A DNA stretch of 64,000 nt from Holdemania massiliensis AP2 (GCF_000327285.1 NZ_HE998567.1:698290-762289), one strand, 5' to 3'. Counted from the stretch's first letter, positions 41,843 through 51,675 are shown. Numbers and translations: made by a program. The notes: generated from the letters alone by a model not told the origin.

Positions 41843-42628
41843 ATGAACGCAATGAAACAAATCTTAGGCTGTATCCGCAAAGCCGACCAGGACTATGGCA
41901 TGATTGCCGATCAGGACCGCATCGCCATCGGTGTCTCGGGCGGCAAAGATTCGATGCTTCTGCTCTATTGTCTGCATCTGTATCAGCAGTTCTGCACGCG
42001 GATTCAAAGCAAACAGTTTGAAGTTGTCGGCATTCACATTCAAATGGGCTTTCCCAATATGGATTTTATGGAAGCTGAGAGCTTTTTCAGGCAGCGCGGC
42101 ATCCGGCTGGAGCTGGTGCCCAGCCGGATTTACGATATTCTCAAGATCCAGTCCAATGAAGATGGATCGTTGAAATGCTCGCTGTGCTCTACCTTGAAAA
42201 AAGGCGCCGTTAACCGAGCAGCCAAGGACTTCGGCTGCACAAAAGTCGCGTTTGCCCATCACGGCGACGACGCTATTGAAACGTTATTGATGAATGCGAT
42301 CTATGGCGGACGGTTGGCAACCTTCGCCCCAAAGATGTATTTGTCGAATGCGGAAATGCCGTTTATCCGGCCCTTCATCTATGCCCGTGAAAATCAGATC
42401 CGTGCCGCGGTCGGGGCCTGCGGCGTGCCGGTTGTCCCGTCGACCTGTCCGATGGATGGATTTACCCGCCGGCAGGATATGAAAGAAATGCTCGAACATC
42501 TGTATACCGAATATCCGATGGCCCGTGATAACTTTCTGTTGATGCTGCACAATGAAAAACAGCTCAGCCTGTGGCACAAAGAAAATCCCGAGGACGAAGA
42601 AGCGCTGATCAGTAAATCAAAATCTTAA
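41843..42628 (+). CDS. TtcA/TilS-family tRNA sulfur-transfer protein
   Basis: A 261-residue PP-loop ATPase. SGGKDS is at residues 32-37, and the CSLC pair near 112-115 is typical of TtcA, which makes 2-thiocytidine 32 in tRNA with an Fe-S cluster. PFIYARENQI and STCPMDG follow the TtcA pattern. AGGAGG lies seven bases before the ATG. The gene ends inside the 3' end of the convergent yukD gene and carries its terminator there. Confidence 0.88.
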   Translation: MNAMKQILGCIRKADQDYGMIADQDRIAIGVSGGKDSMLLLYCLHLYQQFCTRIQSKQFEVVGIHIQMGFPNMDFMEAESFFRQRGIRLELVPSRIYDILKIQSNEDGSLKCSLCSTLKKGAVNRAAKDFGCTKVAFAHHGDDAIETLLMNAIYGGRLATFAPKMYLSNAEMPFIRPFIYARENQIRAAVGACGVPVVPSTCPMDGFTRRQDMKEMLEHLYTEYPMARDNFLLMLHNEKQLSLWHKENPEDEEALISKSKS

Positions 42629-42863
42629 AACCGTCATCCAGCCGCAGCTGGGCGGCGGTTTTTTGTTCATCCAGGATCTTATGTTCCTGCGCATCGCATA
42701 AAATTAACGGCTGACTCAAATCAAATTCCTCACGTATTTCCGCGGGGCACATCTCTTGCAGCCCTTCTACGATTTCCTGCAGCGAGAGTGTCGGATCCAC
42801 GCTGCATTCAAAACGGGCGCCGCTGCAGACTAATTCAAAACATAGTAAAACTTCTTTTCCCAT
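42609..42863 (-). CDS. YukD/EsaB-like ubiquitin-fold protein
   Basis: An 84-residue protein with the ubiquitin-like outline of YukD/EsaB: a first strand (EVLLCFELVCSG), SLQEIVEGLQEM helix and a final strand DDGFKILIY. YukD/EsaB regulates or is part of type VII secretion. ATG 42863 with AAAGGAG ten bases upstream is chosen over the TTG at 42872, which touches the ribosome site. It is the last gene of the type VII operon, one base after the essC stop codon. Its last 20 bases overlap ttcA. Confidence 0.8.
   Translation of the reverse strand: MGKEVLLCFELVCSGARFECSVDPTLSLQEIVEGLQEMCPAEIREEFDLSQPLILCDAQEHKILDEQKTAAQLRLDDGFKILIY
42627..42664 (+). terminator. Terminator of the ttcA-like gene, inside yukD
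   Basis: AAAACCGTCATCCAGC, loop CGCA and GCTGGGCGGCGGTTTT pair along about 15 of 16 positions, then more T. It sits within the coding 3' end of the convergent gene. Confidence 0.85.
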
Positions 42864-42864
42864 C

Positions 42865-45800
42865 TCATTCAATCTCCTTTAATCGCTGCATGGATTCCCG
42901 TTGGATCCACAGGCGATCCCAAGCCCCCAGTTTGGGGATGGGTGCCGGAAGCGGAAACAACAGCTGCTGATGCAGACCTGATCCTATCCATAAGGTCAAT
43001 GAAAAATCGACCCGGCCGCGCCATGAACTTTGCTGCAGGGTGCGGGCGGAGCTGACTAACACAAACGGCGCTGCTTCTTCAAAGAAAGCCGCGATGTCCG
43101 CTTCTTGGCTGTTTTCAGCATCGACTACCGGATAAGGACTGCACCGCAGCTGCTTAAGCAATCCTTCAGCTCGTTGAGGTTCATTCAGGATGACCACTAA
43201 ATGCTGATGCGGCTGCAGTGTGATGAACATCGGCGTGCACAGTATCGGATCAATGCCCAAAAATACCGCTTTTCGTTTCAGCCAGCGCGGCGGTATCCGC
43301 TGCGGCAGCCGCGGAAGCTGCCAGCGTTTAGGCTGAGGCTGCGGTAAATCCTGCAGCGGCAGGGCTTCAACAAAATCCAGGATGGCTGAAGCCTGAACCA
43401 GTCCCCGGCCCTTGGCCAGCGGTTTCGTCCAGGTCCGCTCCAGGGCATTTCCAAGACTGGCTGCGGATGCCGGCCCAAGAAAATAGCGGCGGCGTAAACT
43501 CTGGGTTAAACGCAGCGGCAGCCGGTTGACCAGCTTATCCGCACACAACAGATACAGATTCAGTGACGGGCCTTCTTCAATCAGCCGCTGAAACAATGCC
43601 GTGTTCTCCCAGCGTTCCAAAATCGCCCCCAGCTGCAAAGCAACGACAAACAGCGGAAGCTCAGCCTGCCGGCGCTGCTGCAGACCGCGGTCAAGCAAGG
43701 TGAAAAAACGTTCCAGCAATTCCGGCTGGCGCAGGGACAGCACTTCGATGACCGTCGGCTCCGCAAGCAGTTCAACCTGTTCCTCAAACGGATCCAGTAT
43801 GATAAATTCAACCTGGTCGTCAAACCGGCTTCCGCTCTGGATCAAACATTGCAGAAAGTTTTGCTGCGCCATGCTCTCTTCGCTTAACAATAAACCGTGT
43901 TCGAGCGGATGAACAAGGATCGGCGTCTGACGATGTTGGGGATCATCAACAATCCCCAGCACTAATCCGGAAGCCTGTTTTTTTAAGACCGCCAAATCGG
44001 TGGCTTCCGGCAGCGGCGGCCACAGCGGTGAAGCAAACAAATTCCGCCGATCCGCCTCACGCAGCATGATTTCCATCAGCGCTTCACTTTGCCGAAGACT
44101 CGCATTCTTTCCCCGCTGTACTTCCCGGATCACTTTCAGTTGGGGATCAAGCCAGCGAACAGTAGGATCCGGTGTTTGCTTGCCGCCTAACCAGGCACAT
44201 TGACCCTGGACTAGATCTTGCTGACTCAAAAGCAGAAACTGTCCTGGCCGGGTTAAACGCATCGCTTTGTCACAATGCAGAATTTCCTGACTGTCCTGTT
44301 TCTGGGCCACCTTCAGACACAGCTTAAAATTAAAATTCGACCACATCTGTTCGTCGACGACCCCGGCTGGCCGCTGTGTCGCTAAGATCAGATGCAGGCC
44401 CAGACTGCGTCCGATCCGGCAGATCTGAATCAAACCGCGCATAAATTCCGGCTGGGACTGTTTCAGCTCGGCAAATTCGTCAATGATCAGCACGCAATGG
44501 GCTAACGGCGGCAGTGATGGGTGATCCCGGCACAGCTGACGGTAATGATCCAGATCCGCTACCGGCTGTTTAAGCTTTGTCTGTGCTTGGGCAAAGCAGC
44601 GCTGGCGGCGCTCGCATTCCTGCCGCAGATAAATTAAGGACCGCTCGATATCGCTTTCTTCCACATTGCTCAAGGTCGCGCACAGATGGGGAATCGGCCG
44701 GCCTTTTAACCGCAGCTGTTCAATTAGGCTGCCGCCCTTGTAATCAATCAGGGCAAACTGCAGCTGTTGAGGACTGTAATGCCAAGCTGCCGATAACACC
44801 AGGGTTTCCAACAGCCGGCTTTTCCCGCTGCCGGTCATTCCGGCAATCAAGCCATGCGGTCCCTGCCCTTTCTCATGCAGATCCAAGATGACCGGCTGTC
44901 CCTGGACATCCAAGCCCAAGGGAATCCGCAGATGCGTCAAACTCGCCGTATCCTGCCACAGCGACTGGGCTATTCCCGGCTGCTTCAGTAGGCTTTGGAA
45001 ATCCACCTGGATCGGAGAGGTTTTGCTTCGCTGAACATAGCGATACAGCGTTAGCGCACTTTCCCGAAAATCGCGCGCATAGCCGAAATCAACCTCAAAT
45101 TCCTGGTTTTGCTTTTGTGTCCGGGTCACAATCCGACCATGCCCCTGTTCGATGAAAATGATTTGCTGGGCATTCACACGCAGCTCTGCCGATGTTTCAG
45201 CCAGCTGCCATAAGCTTAGCTGATCCCGTGAGTTACTGTCCAAAGCCGCGGCAGCCTCAGGATCGCTCACAATGACCCAAACCGGCTTTTCCAACACTTG
45301 AACCTGACGGCGTGCCTGATCCCAATCCTGCCGCTGTGTCCAGATTCGGCGCTGCCCCTGATCGTCGTAGATCTGCGGCAGCCAGCAGAGTGTTTCAAAG
45401 ACCGGCTTAAAAATGGGGCCGATCCAGGCTAAAGCCACATTGTCCGGCTGATGGCGCACGCAGAAGGTCAATAAAATCGTATTCAAAAAGGCCCTTCGTG
45501 ATTTTTCATCACAGATTAATCCGAGCCGATGAAAGGCAAAAACATCCCACTCTAGCGGTGCGCTGACACTCAGCCGAAATTGTTGGCGCCACTGCTCAAG
45601 CTGCATACTGAGCTTTTGATCGGCCTTGTTGTGCAGGTCCAGCTGATCCTGATCGATTTGCGGATTCAGCGTCAGCCGCTGCCGGCCTAAACTCAGCCTG
45701 CCAAACTGCGGATGGGATGGCTCAACATCAAAAACTGTCTGATCCGAAATCTGTTTCAATAAGCCTTCAGCATCTGGATAGCGGTGCATTAAAAACTGAA

Positions 45801-46761
45801 CTGTTTCCTGAAGCTTCATCCGACAGATCTCTTGCCAATCCTTCAGCACGTCATCCAGCCAACGCTGCCGCCGGCGCTGATCGCAGACATTAAGAACATG
45901 ATTGACCAACAGCTGAAGCAGCGGCCAGAACACAGCGGAGATCATCATGACCGCCGGCATGATAACCATCATACCTGCCCGCTGTCCCAGTGATAAGGCG
46001 ATGGCCAGCGATGCCCCGCCCATCATCAGTGAAGGGCCAATCGTCATCACATTGAACGATAACGGTCTGAGTTTCACAGTCGGGGGGTGGGGCAGGATGA
46101 GTTTGCATTCAGGATAAACGGGATAAAACTGGAAGGCGAAATGAAACGGCAGCTGCAGCTTGTCCGGCGGCTGATACACCCAGTTTTTCAGCGCTTGACG
46201 GCACAGCGGTTTCAATTTGACTTTTAAATGACCGCCGGGGTTATTAACGGCGATGAACGCTGGATGAAGCAGGATCGTGACCGCCGCAAACTGCAGACGC
46301 ATCCCTGGCTCCAAGTCAGTTTGCTTCTGATGAACGCCATTGACAATCATTCCCGGAAACATCGCCTTTTCCAATGCTGAATTCTGATCAAAATCCAACA
46401 GACCCCAGACCTCGGCCGGATCTTCCGCAGCCTTTGTCAGCGCGTCACCGCTCACGATCCAGCATCCCTGCGGCCGCTGATAAAGGGTGTATTGATCATA
46501 TCCTGTTTCATCAAAATAATAGAAAAGATCGATTTTTTCATAAAACGGCAGGTAACACAGTTCATCATGCCGCTTTGTGATCCGGCGGCAGCGGCGCTGA
46601 CTGTCCAAAAACTGCAGCGTATCGCTGAGCTGCAGCTGCCAGCCTTCCTCTTTATGCGTAATCGCCAGCACCCCGTCCTCTTCTATCGCAAAAAACAGTC
46701 CCCGCTTGGGATCAACATGGCGGATTTCCAAGCGGTGCTGCCACAGAATACAGATGATCAT
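42865..46761 (-). CDS. essC: Type VII secretion ATPase EssC/YukB
   Basis: A 1298-residue FtsK/SpoIIIE-type motor of Gram-positive type VII secretion. The N-terminal 230 residues contain FHA-like beta structure, then two membrane helices near residues 237-285. The ATPase domains follow: D1 without a clear Walker A; D2 with Walker A GMTGSGKS near 640-647 and Walker B CVLIIDEFAEL near 757-767; D3 degenerate. A functional D2 with weak D1 and D3 is unusual, since D1 is normally the essential one in EccC. It is shorter than the roughly 1480 residues of EssC. The ATG overlaps the lipoprotein stop (ATGA). Confidence 0.92.
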   Translation of the reverse strand: MIICILWQHRLEIRHVDPKRGLFFAIEEDGVLAITHKEEGWQLQLSDTLQFLDSQRRCRRITKRHDELCYLPFYEKIDLFYYFDETGYDQYTLYQRPQGCWIVSGDALTKAAEDPAEVWGLLDFDQNSALEKAMFPGMIVNGVHQKQTDLEPGMRLQFAAVTILLHPAFIAVNNPGGHLKVKLKPLCRQALKNWVYQPPDKLQLPFHFAFQFYPVYPECKLILPHPPTVKLRPLSFNVMTIGPSLMMGGASLAIALSLGQRAGMMVIMPAVMMISAVFWPLLQLLVNHVLNVCDQRRRQRWLDDVLKDWQEICRMKLQETVQFLMHRYPDAEGLLKQISDQTVFDVEPSHPQFGRLSLGRQRLTLNPQIDQDQLDLHNKADQKLSMQLEQWRQQFRLSVSAPLEWDVFAFHRLGLICDEKSRRAFLNTILLTFCVRHQPDNVALAWIGPIFKPVFETLCWLPQIYDDQGQRRIWTQRQDWDQARRQVQVLEKPVWVIVSDPEAAAALDSNSRDQLSLWQLAETSAELRVNAQQIIFIEQGHGRIVTRTQKQNQEFEVDFGYARDFRESALTLYRYVQRSKTSPIQVDFQSLLKQPGIAQSLWQDTASLTHLRIPLGLDVQGQPVILDLHEKGQGPHGLIAGMTGSGKSRLLETLVLSAAWHYSPQQLQFALIDYKGGSLIEQLRLKGRPIPHLCATLSNVEESDIERSLIYLRQECERRQRCFAQAQTKLKQPVADLDHYRQLCRDHPSLPPLAHCVLIIDEFAELKQSQPEFMRGLIQICRIGRSLGLHLILATQRPAGVVDEQMWSNFNFKLCLKVAQKQDSQEILHCDKAMRLTRPGQFLLLSQQDLVQGQCAWLGGKQTPDPTVRWLDPQLKVIREVQRGKNASLRQSEALMEIMLREADRRNLFASPLWPPLPEATDLAVLKKQASGLVLGIVDDPQHRQTPILVHPLEHGLLLSEESMAQQNFLQCLIQSGSRFDDQVEFIILDPFEEQVELLAEPTVIEVLSLRQPELLERFFTLLDRGLQQRRQAELPLFVVALQLGAILERWENTALFQRLIEEGPSLNLYLLCADKLVNRLPLRLTQSLRRRYFLGPASAASLGNALERTWTKPLAKGRGLVQASAILDFVEALPLQDLPQPQPKRWQLPRLPQRIPPRWLKRKAVFLGIDPILCTPMFITLQPHQHLVVILNEPQRAEGLLKQLRCSPYPVVDAENSQEADIAAFFEEAAPFVLVSSARTLQQSSWRGRVDFSLTLWIGSGLHQQLLFPLPAPIPKLGAWDRLWIQRESMQRLKEIE

Positions 46762-48692
46762 GATGCTGGTGTCCGCACGTGAATATGACAGCTCGTCTGA
46801 TATGTTTGTGAAGCATCCTCAATCGTCACAATTGTATCGCCTGATCTTACTGCCCGAACCTTCCCCGTCTGGACGACCGTTGCGATTTCCGGATCCTCAA
46901 CAGAATAAATCAGCTCCGTCAACGACACGCCTTCCGGCAGTCCGCGAACAACGATCTGAGCGCTTTGATTCGGATCTAAAATCAACTGAACTTCTTCCAG
47001 TTCAATACGGTCGGTTTTTAAAATCGGAACACTCGTCGGCTCGGCAGCCGATGTTTTCTTACCGCGGGTACAGCGATCGACGAAAATCCCGTTTTCCAGA
47101 TGAGTGCGGCCGTGCGGATTCAGCGTCGCGTTGTTTTCATTCAGAATTGAAACCGTCTTGCCGAAACCCAGCTTTCCAGCCAGTGAATCAGAGGAATTGT
47201 ATTCCAATTCCAAAATGCCATGAACGTTCAGATCACTGCAGAACTGCAATGACGCCTGCACCGGCTGATGATCCAGCGGCAGCTCTCCGGCATCGGTCTT
47301 CGTTTTCTGTCCTTGCTGATCAATCCACGCAGTTGTCCGCATTACCCCGCGCAATCCGCTCTGCAGTAAAAGATCCATGAGTGAAATTCCGGCGGCCCGA
47401 GCGGAAGTTTGGACCGCTGCCGTCATTTTCGCTGAACCCTGGAAGATGAAATCATGACGGTTTTCCAGCTGATGAATTGGCCGCAGCACGCCGCCGCGGA
47501 TTTCCATGCCCAGACTGCCTTCCTGACTCAAAAGCAGTTCGATTTTGCCGCCGGCGTAACAATGCAGCTGCAGCGTCAGAAGCAGATCCACGATCGGAAA
47601 CTGCGGTACCAGCAGCTTGATCCGAGCAATCGGAATGATCGTATCCGCCTCTTTGCGTGTGGTTGTAAACGAAGCTGTTAAGCTGGCCAACAGATCATGC
47701 GGATCAATACCGGAAAAATCACTGGTCAGGGTATTGGAAACGCCGCGGGTCAAGCCGGCTGACTCACTCATCGCAAAGTCCAGCTGCAGGCGACCGTTTT
47801 TCTCCGAACCGTTCCATTCAATCATGGGATGAAGATCACTCAGATCATAGTCCATCTGCAGTGTCGCACCGTTGTTCAGCTTTTTGGCCGCATGCACATG
47901 GATGCCGCTGGCCGTGATGCTCCAGCTCACCTGAGCGCCGCCGACTTCAAACTGCTGCCGTGCCAGGGCAAACTGCGGCTCGATCCGCTCCCAGAATGTC
48001 AGCGCCACCGGCAATAAAGAAGCGTTATCCTGTTGATAAGGTTCAATTTCAGCCTGCCGCCAGTCTGCGTCAAAATCCAGCTTAAACTGCATTTGAGAGA
48101 GCCATTGTTCAGGCTGTTCTTCATGCACAGAGGCGATAATCTGATCGGCGGTTTCAACGAAGGAATCCGCAATATAAATCTGGTTTGTTTGCGGATCGGT
48201 AAACCACAGCCCCCTCTGGCTTCCCTGATCTGGAGGCAATACAATCTGACCTTGTTCATTCGGGACTGCTTCCCCACCCCACAAAGCTGCCGCCGCCCAA
48301 TCCAGCTCAGGTTCTGATTCAGGAGGTGTATTCATCTGCCGCATCAGTGCAGTCAGCGAAGATCGCGCCTCCTCCTCACTCAGCCAGCCCTTATTTTGGG
48401 ACAAGAACCCCAGGGATTGGCAACGCTCCAGAGTTTCAGCCTTTCCATCATAGGCCTGAAGCAAATTCTGACAGGCCTCCTGCCGGGAAACCCGACGATG
48501 ATCCGGTTCGATTTCTACACCCCAGGCCGCCAGCTGTGCGAGGCCGTCAGCGGAAGCGTCAAAAAACAACGTTTCCGCCAACATCTTCGCCCAATCGCTG
48601 CGCAAGACGCCGGCTTTTTCCGGCATGCAGCCCTGTGCCATAAGCAGCACGGTGAGCCCTGCCGCTGCCAGACTCCTTAAGCGCTCGCGCAT
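46758..48692 (-). CDS. Lipoprotein with SLH-like N-terminus and Big_2-like domain in the type VII operon
   Basis: A 644-residue protein that I do not recognise as a known type VII component. A lipoprotein-type signal ends in LLMAQGC (Cys22), so it should be anchored outside the membrane. Residues about 25-120 consist of helical stretches (SDWAKMLAETLFFDAS, VSRQEACQNLLQAY, WLSEEEARSSLTALM) that resemble SLH modules. A large beta-rich middle follows, and the last 85 residues (LDPNQSAQIVVRG, SVEDPEIATV, GDTIVTI) look like a bacterial Ig-like Big_2 domain. It sits between the WXG100 genes and essC, coupled to essC by four bases. No ribosome site is visible; coupling to the preceding gene is likely. 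Confidence 0.8.
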   Translation of the reverse strand: MRERLRSLAAAGLTVLLMAQGCMPEKAGVLRSDWAKMLAETLFFDASADGLAQLAAWGVEIEPDHRRVSRQEACQNLLQAYDGKAETLERCQSLGFLSQNKGWLSEEEARSSLTALMRQMNTPPESEPELDWAAAALWGGEAVPNEQGQIVLPPDQGSQRGLWFTDPQTNQIYIADSFVETADQIIASVHEEQPEQWLSQMQFKLDFDADWRQAEIEPYQQDNASLLPVALTFWERIEPQFALARQQFEVGGAQVSWSITASGIHVHAAKKLNNGATLQMDYDLSDLHPMIEWNGSEKNGRLQLDFAMSESAGLTRGVSNTLTSDFSGIDPHDLLASLTASFTTTRKEADTIIPIARIKLLVPQFPIVDLLLTLQLHCYAGGKIELLLSQEGSLGMEIRGGVLRPIHQLENRHDFIFQGSAKMTAAVQTSARAAGISLMDLLLQSGLRGVMRTTAWIDQQGQKTKTDAGELPLDHQPVQASLQFCSDLNVHGILELEYNSSDSLAGKLGFGKTVSILNENNATLNPHGRTHLENGIFVDRCTRGKKTSAAEPTSVPILKTDRIELEEVQLILDPNQSAQIVVRGLPEGVSLTELIYSVEDPEIATVVQTGKVRAVRSGDTIVTIEDASQTYQTSCHIHVRTPAS

Positions 48693-48695
48693 ACG

Positions 48696-48989
48696 CTAAA
48701 AGGAACCGGCATTGTTCTGAATCGTGGTTTCCAATGTGTCATAGCTGGAAACCGCCGTATCCAGAAACCGCGCATAGGATTCGATGATCTGCTTCTGTGT
48801 TTCAAACTGCATCGCAAACTGGTTGAACCGCTGCCGAATAGCTTCTGAACCATCGCTCTGCCAAACCATCGCCAAGTCATTCATCTGCTTTTTAGCCTCG
48901 ATCAAAGTACTGTAAATTTGTTCGTTGCAGACACGGATGGCACCGGATGTTTCCTTTACGCCGGCTAATGAAATCTTCAAGCTGTCCAT
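48696..48989 (-). CDS. WXG100-family protein (Esx type), second
   Basis: A 97-residue helical-hairpin protein. The turn motif is WQSDGSEAIR near residues 43-52, where W-x-G is extended to W-x-S-D-G, and it has long amphipathic helices on either side. Such proteins are secreted as dimers by EssC or help recruit substrates. It lies 18 bases after the first WXG100 gene and directly before the lipoprotein. Confidence 0.85.
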   Translation of the reverse strand: MDSLKISLAGVKETSGAIRVCNEQIYSTLIEAKKQMNDLAMVWQSDGSEAIRQRFNQFAMQFETQKQIIESYARFLDTAVSSYDTLETTIQNNAGSF

Positions 48990-49007
48990 CTTTTCTCTTC
49001 CTCCCTT

Positions 49008-49310
49008 TTAATTGGCCAGTCCCCGGGCCTGGGCCGCCAGTTCTTCCTGCATCTGACGGTAACTGCGCGCCGAGGCTTTCAGAAATTCGCTGTACTGCTG
49101 CATCAACAGCTCAACCCGTTTGAAATCGTCCTGATAGCCCTGGATCTGGCTCGTAAAAGCCAGGTTGTCGCGACCGATCCAGCTGTTCGCGGCCATCAGC
49201 TCCACGCGCTCATACAGCCGCGCTACCGTCCGTTCCACCTCCTGCCGCAGCTGTTCAATCTGTCCGGCACAGGCCTCCAGTCGTGTCGGTTCTACCGCAA
49301 TCGTTCTCAT
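49008..49310 (-). CDS. WXG100-family protein (Esx type), first
   Basis: A 100-residue helical protein with the hairpin motif NSWIGRDNLAF (W-x-G near residues 43-45) and a C-terminal helix with Y-x3-[DE]-like spacing (SYRQMQEEL), the possible export signal. AAAGGAG precedes the ATG. As the first gene of the operon it could pair with the second WXG100 protein as a heterodimer. Confidence 0.86.
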   Translation of the reverse strand: MRTIAVEPTRLEACAGQIEQLRQEVERTVARLYERVELMAANSWIGRDNLAFTSQIQGYQDDFKRVELLMQQYSEFLKASARSYRQMQEELAAQARGLAN

Positions 49311-49400
49311 TGTTTTCTCCTTTCTGCACGCCCCTGTTATTAATATTGCGGTTTTTTTGAAAAAGCCCCCAAAAAAGGTAAAAATTTTTTAAAAAACACA

Positions 49401-49435
49401 AAAAAATCCTGCCTGATTGAATTCAGACAGGATTC
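49401..49435 (-). terminator. Intrinsic terminator of the rimP-nusA-infB-rbfA operon
   Basis: On the minus strand AATCCTGTCTGA, loop ATTCAA, TCAGGCAGGATT (12 bp, one G-T) and T7. Confidence 0.9.
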
Positions 49436-49439
49436 AGCG

Positions 49440-49784
49440 TTATGCTTCGTTATTGATTTTGGAAATGATCGACTCGATGCGTTCGCCTTTTTCCAGCGAA
49501 TCATCCAGCTTGAAAATCAAATCCGGAACCTTGCGGATTGAAAGCCGCTTGCCCAGCTCCGAGCGGATAAAGCCCTTCGCCCGGTTGAGCGCCTTCAAGC
49601 CCGCCTGCTTGCGTTCTTCCTTACCCAGGAAAGAAACGTAAATCGTAGCGTAGGAATAGTCGTTTGTCACCTGCACATCGGTGATCGTGACAAAGCCGAC
49701 ATTGGGATCCTTCAGCGAAAACTGAATGATATCCGTAACGTCCTTGAGAATAATCTGCGCTACTCGTTCTTGTTTGACAGACAT
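49440..49784 (-). CDS. rbfA: Ribosome-binding factor A
   Basis: A 114-residue KH-like protein that binds 16S rRNA during 30S maturation. The family outline is clear: QERVAQIILKDVTDIIQFSLKDP, then VTITDVQVTNDYSYATIYVSFLG, AKGFIRSELGKRLSIRKVPDLIF. Length is normal. It is the last gene of the operon. Confidence 0.95.
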   Translation of the reverse strand: MSVKQERVAQIILKDVTDIIQFSLKDPNVGFVTITDVQVTNDYSYATIYVSFLGKEERKQAGLKALNRAKGFIRSELGKRLSIRKVPDLIFKLDDSLEKGERIESIISKINNEA

Positions 49785-49820
49785 GCGTGTCCCTCCTATT
49801 TCTTCAGGAAAAGCGTTTCC

Positions 49821-51665
49821 TTAATTCTGAGGAACCTCCTGATCAGCATAGGCCTCAATTAAGTCGCCTTCCTTAATGTCGTTAAAGTTCATAATCGTTA
49901 AGCCGCATTCATAACCGTTGGTCACTTCCTTAGCGTCATTCTGGAACCGCTTCAGCGAACCCAGCTGACCGTCGTAAACGACGATGCCCTGACGGATTAA
50001 GCGTACCTTGCAGTCTTTGACCAGCTTGCCGTCGGTGACCATACAGCCGGCAATCGTGCCGATCTTGGAAACCTTGAAGGTCTGACGGACTTCCGCCTGA
50101 CCGATGACGACTTCTTCAAATACCGGCGCCAGCAGACCCTTCATCGCCAATTCCATTTCTTCCATGGCTTTGTAGATGATGTTGTGCAGACGAATTTCAA
50201 CGCCTTCTTCTTCCGCCTTTTTGCGGACATTGGCATCCGGACGGACATTAAAGCCGTAGATCATCGCTTTGGAAGCACTTGCCAGCATGACGTCGGATTC
50301 GCTGATCGTACCGGCCGTCGAACGGATAACATTGACCCGGACACCCTTGACATCCAGCTTCTCCAGCGAAGACTTGACGGCTTCCGCTGAGCCCTGTACG
50401 TCAGCCTTGACGATGACCGGAATTTCCTGAACCTCACCGGCTTCAATCTGGCGGGCCAGATCATCCAGACTCATCGCGGAGCTGCTCTTACGTTCCTGTT
50501 CAATCTTGGTCTGGGAACGGCGTTCAGCAATCGCCCGGGCTTGTTTTTCACTGTCGAAGACCTTGAACATGTCGCCGGCTACCGGAACATCGTTTAAGCC
50601 GATAATTTCGACTGGGGTCGACGGCTTGGCTTCTTTGATTTCACGGCCGCGGTCATCGGTCATCTTTCTGACCTTGCCGAAGCAGGCACCGACGACGATG
50701 CAGTCGCCGGTATGCAGCGTTCCGTTTTGGACTAACAGCGTGACGACGGGTCCGCGTCCCTTATCCAGCTTCGCTTCGATGACCGTTCCGGTCGCATTGC
50801 GTTTCGGATTGGCTTTCAGTTCGCGCATTTCCGCAACGACCTGAATTGTTTCCAGAATATCCTGAACCCCTTCGCCCTGCTTGGCCGAGCATTTGACGAA
50901 AATCGTATCTCCGCCCCATTCTTCCGGCAATAAGCCCAGATCAGACATTTCATTCATGACCCGCTCCGGATTGGCGGCCGGCTTATCCATCTTGTTGACA
51001 GCGACGATAATTGGAACATCTGCCGCTTTGGCATGGTCAACCGCTTCCTTGGTCTGCGGCATGACGCCGTCATCCGCGGCCACGACGATGATACAGATAT
51101 CCGTTACCTTCGCTCCCCGCGCGCGCATGGCTGTAAATGCTTCATGTCCCGGAGTATCCAGGAATGTGATTTTTTTGCTTTGCACGCTGACCTGGTAAGC
51201 GCCGATGTGCTGCGTGATTCCGCCGAATTCCCCTTCAACAACACGGGTTTTCCGGATCGTATCCAACAGCGTCGTCTTGCCGTGATCGACATGACCCATG
51301 ATTGTGACAATCGCCGGACGCTGAACGAGATCCTCCGGATTCTCTTCCACTTCATCTTCCAGGCTGTCTTCATCAACCGGGATTTCCTTTTTGACTTCAA
51401 CACCATATTCCATGCAGACCAACTCAATCGTTTCATCGTCCATGGAGCTGTTGATCGTCACCATCTTGCCCAGCATAAACAGCAGCTTGATGATATCGCT
51501 GGCATTGCGATTCATCTTCTGCGCTAATTCCCCAACCGAAATTCCTTCCTCGTAGGTAATGCTGGTCACGGCTTCCATCTTCGGCCGCGGGGTATAGGAA
51601 TTATTGGAATTGTTGGATCTGTGATTCCGTCTTCCTGAGTTATTCCTTCTTTGTTGTTTAGCCAA
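49821..51665 (-). CDS. infB: Translation initiation factor IF-2
   Basis: About 614 residues. GTPase that brings initiator tRNA to the ribosome. The N-terminal region is short and basic ([10 protein letters not shown]), then an IF2N module. G domain: GHVDHGKTT near residues 123-131, [13 protein letters not shown]. Domains II-IV follow to YADQEVPQN. The start is TTG 51665 with GAGGTG six bases upstream (AKQQRR), better than GTG 51674. The size is small for IF-2 but normal in Firmicutes. Confidence 0.95.
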   Translation of the reverse strand: MAKQQRRNNSGRRNHRSNNSNNSYTPRPKMEAVTSITYEEGISVGELAQKMNRNASDIIKLLFMLGKMVTINSSMDDETIELVCMEYGVEVKKEIPVDEDSLEDEVEENPEDLVQRPAIVTIMGHVDHGKTTLLDTIRKTRVVEGEFGGITQHIGAYQVSVQSKKITFLDTPGHEAFTAMRARGAKVTDICIIVVAADDGVMPQTKEAVDHAKAADVPIIVAVNKMDKPAANPERVMNEMSDLGLLPEEWGGDTIFVKCSAKQGEGVQDILETIQVVAEMRELKANPKRNATGTVIEAKLDKGRGPVVTLLVQNGTLHTGDCIVVGACFGKVRKMTDDRGREIKEAKPSTPVEIIGLNDVPVAGDMFKVFDSEKQARAIAERRSQTKIEQERKSSSAMSLDDLARQIEAGEVQEIPVIVKADVQGSAEAVKSSLEKLDVKGVRVNVIRSTAGTISESDVMLASASKAMIYGFNVRPDANVRKKAEEEGVEIRLHNIIYKAMEEMELAMKGLLAPVFEEVVIGQAEVRQTFKVSKIGTIAGCMVTDGKLVKDCKVRLIRQGIVVYDGQLGSLKRFQNDAKEVTNGYECGLTIMNFNDIKEGDLIEAYADQEVPQN

Positions 51666-51675
51666 TACCTTCACC

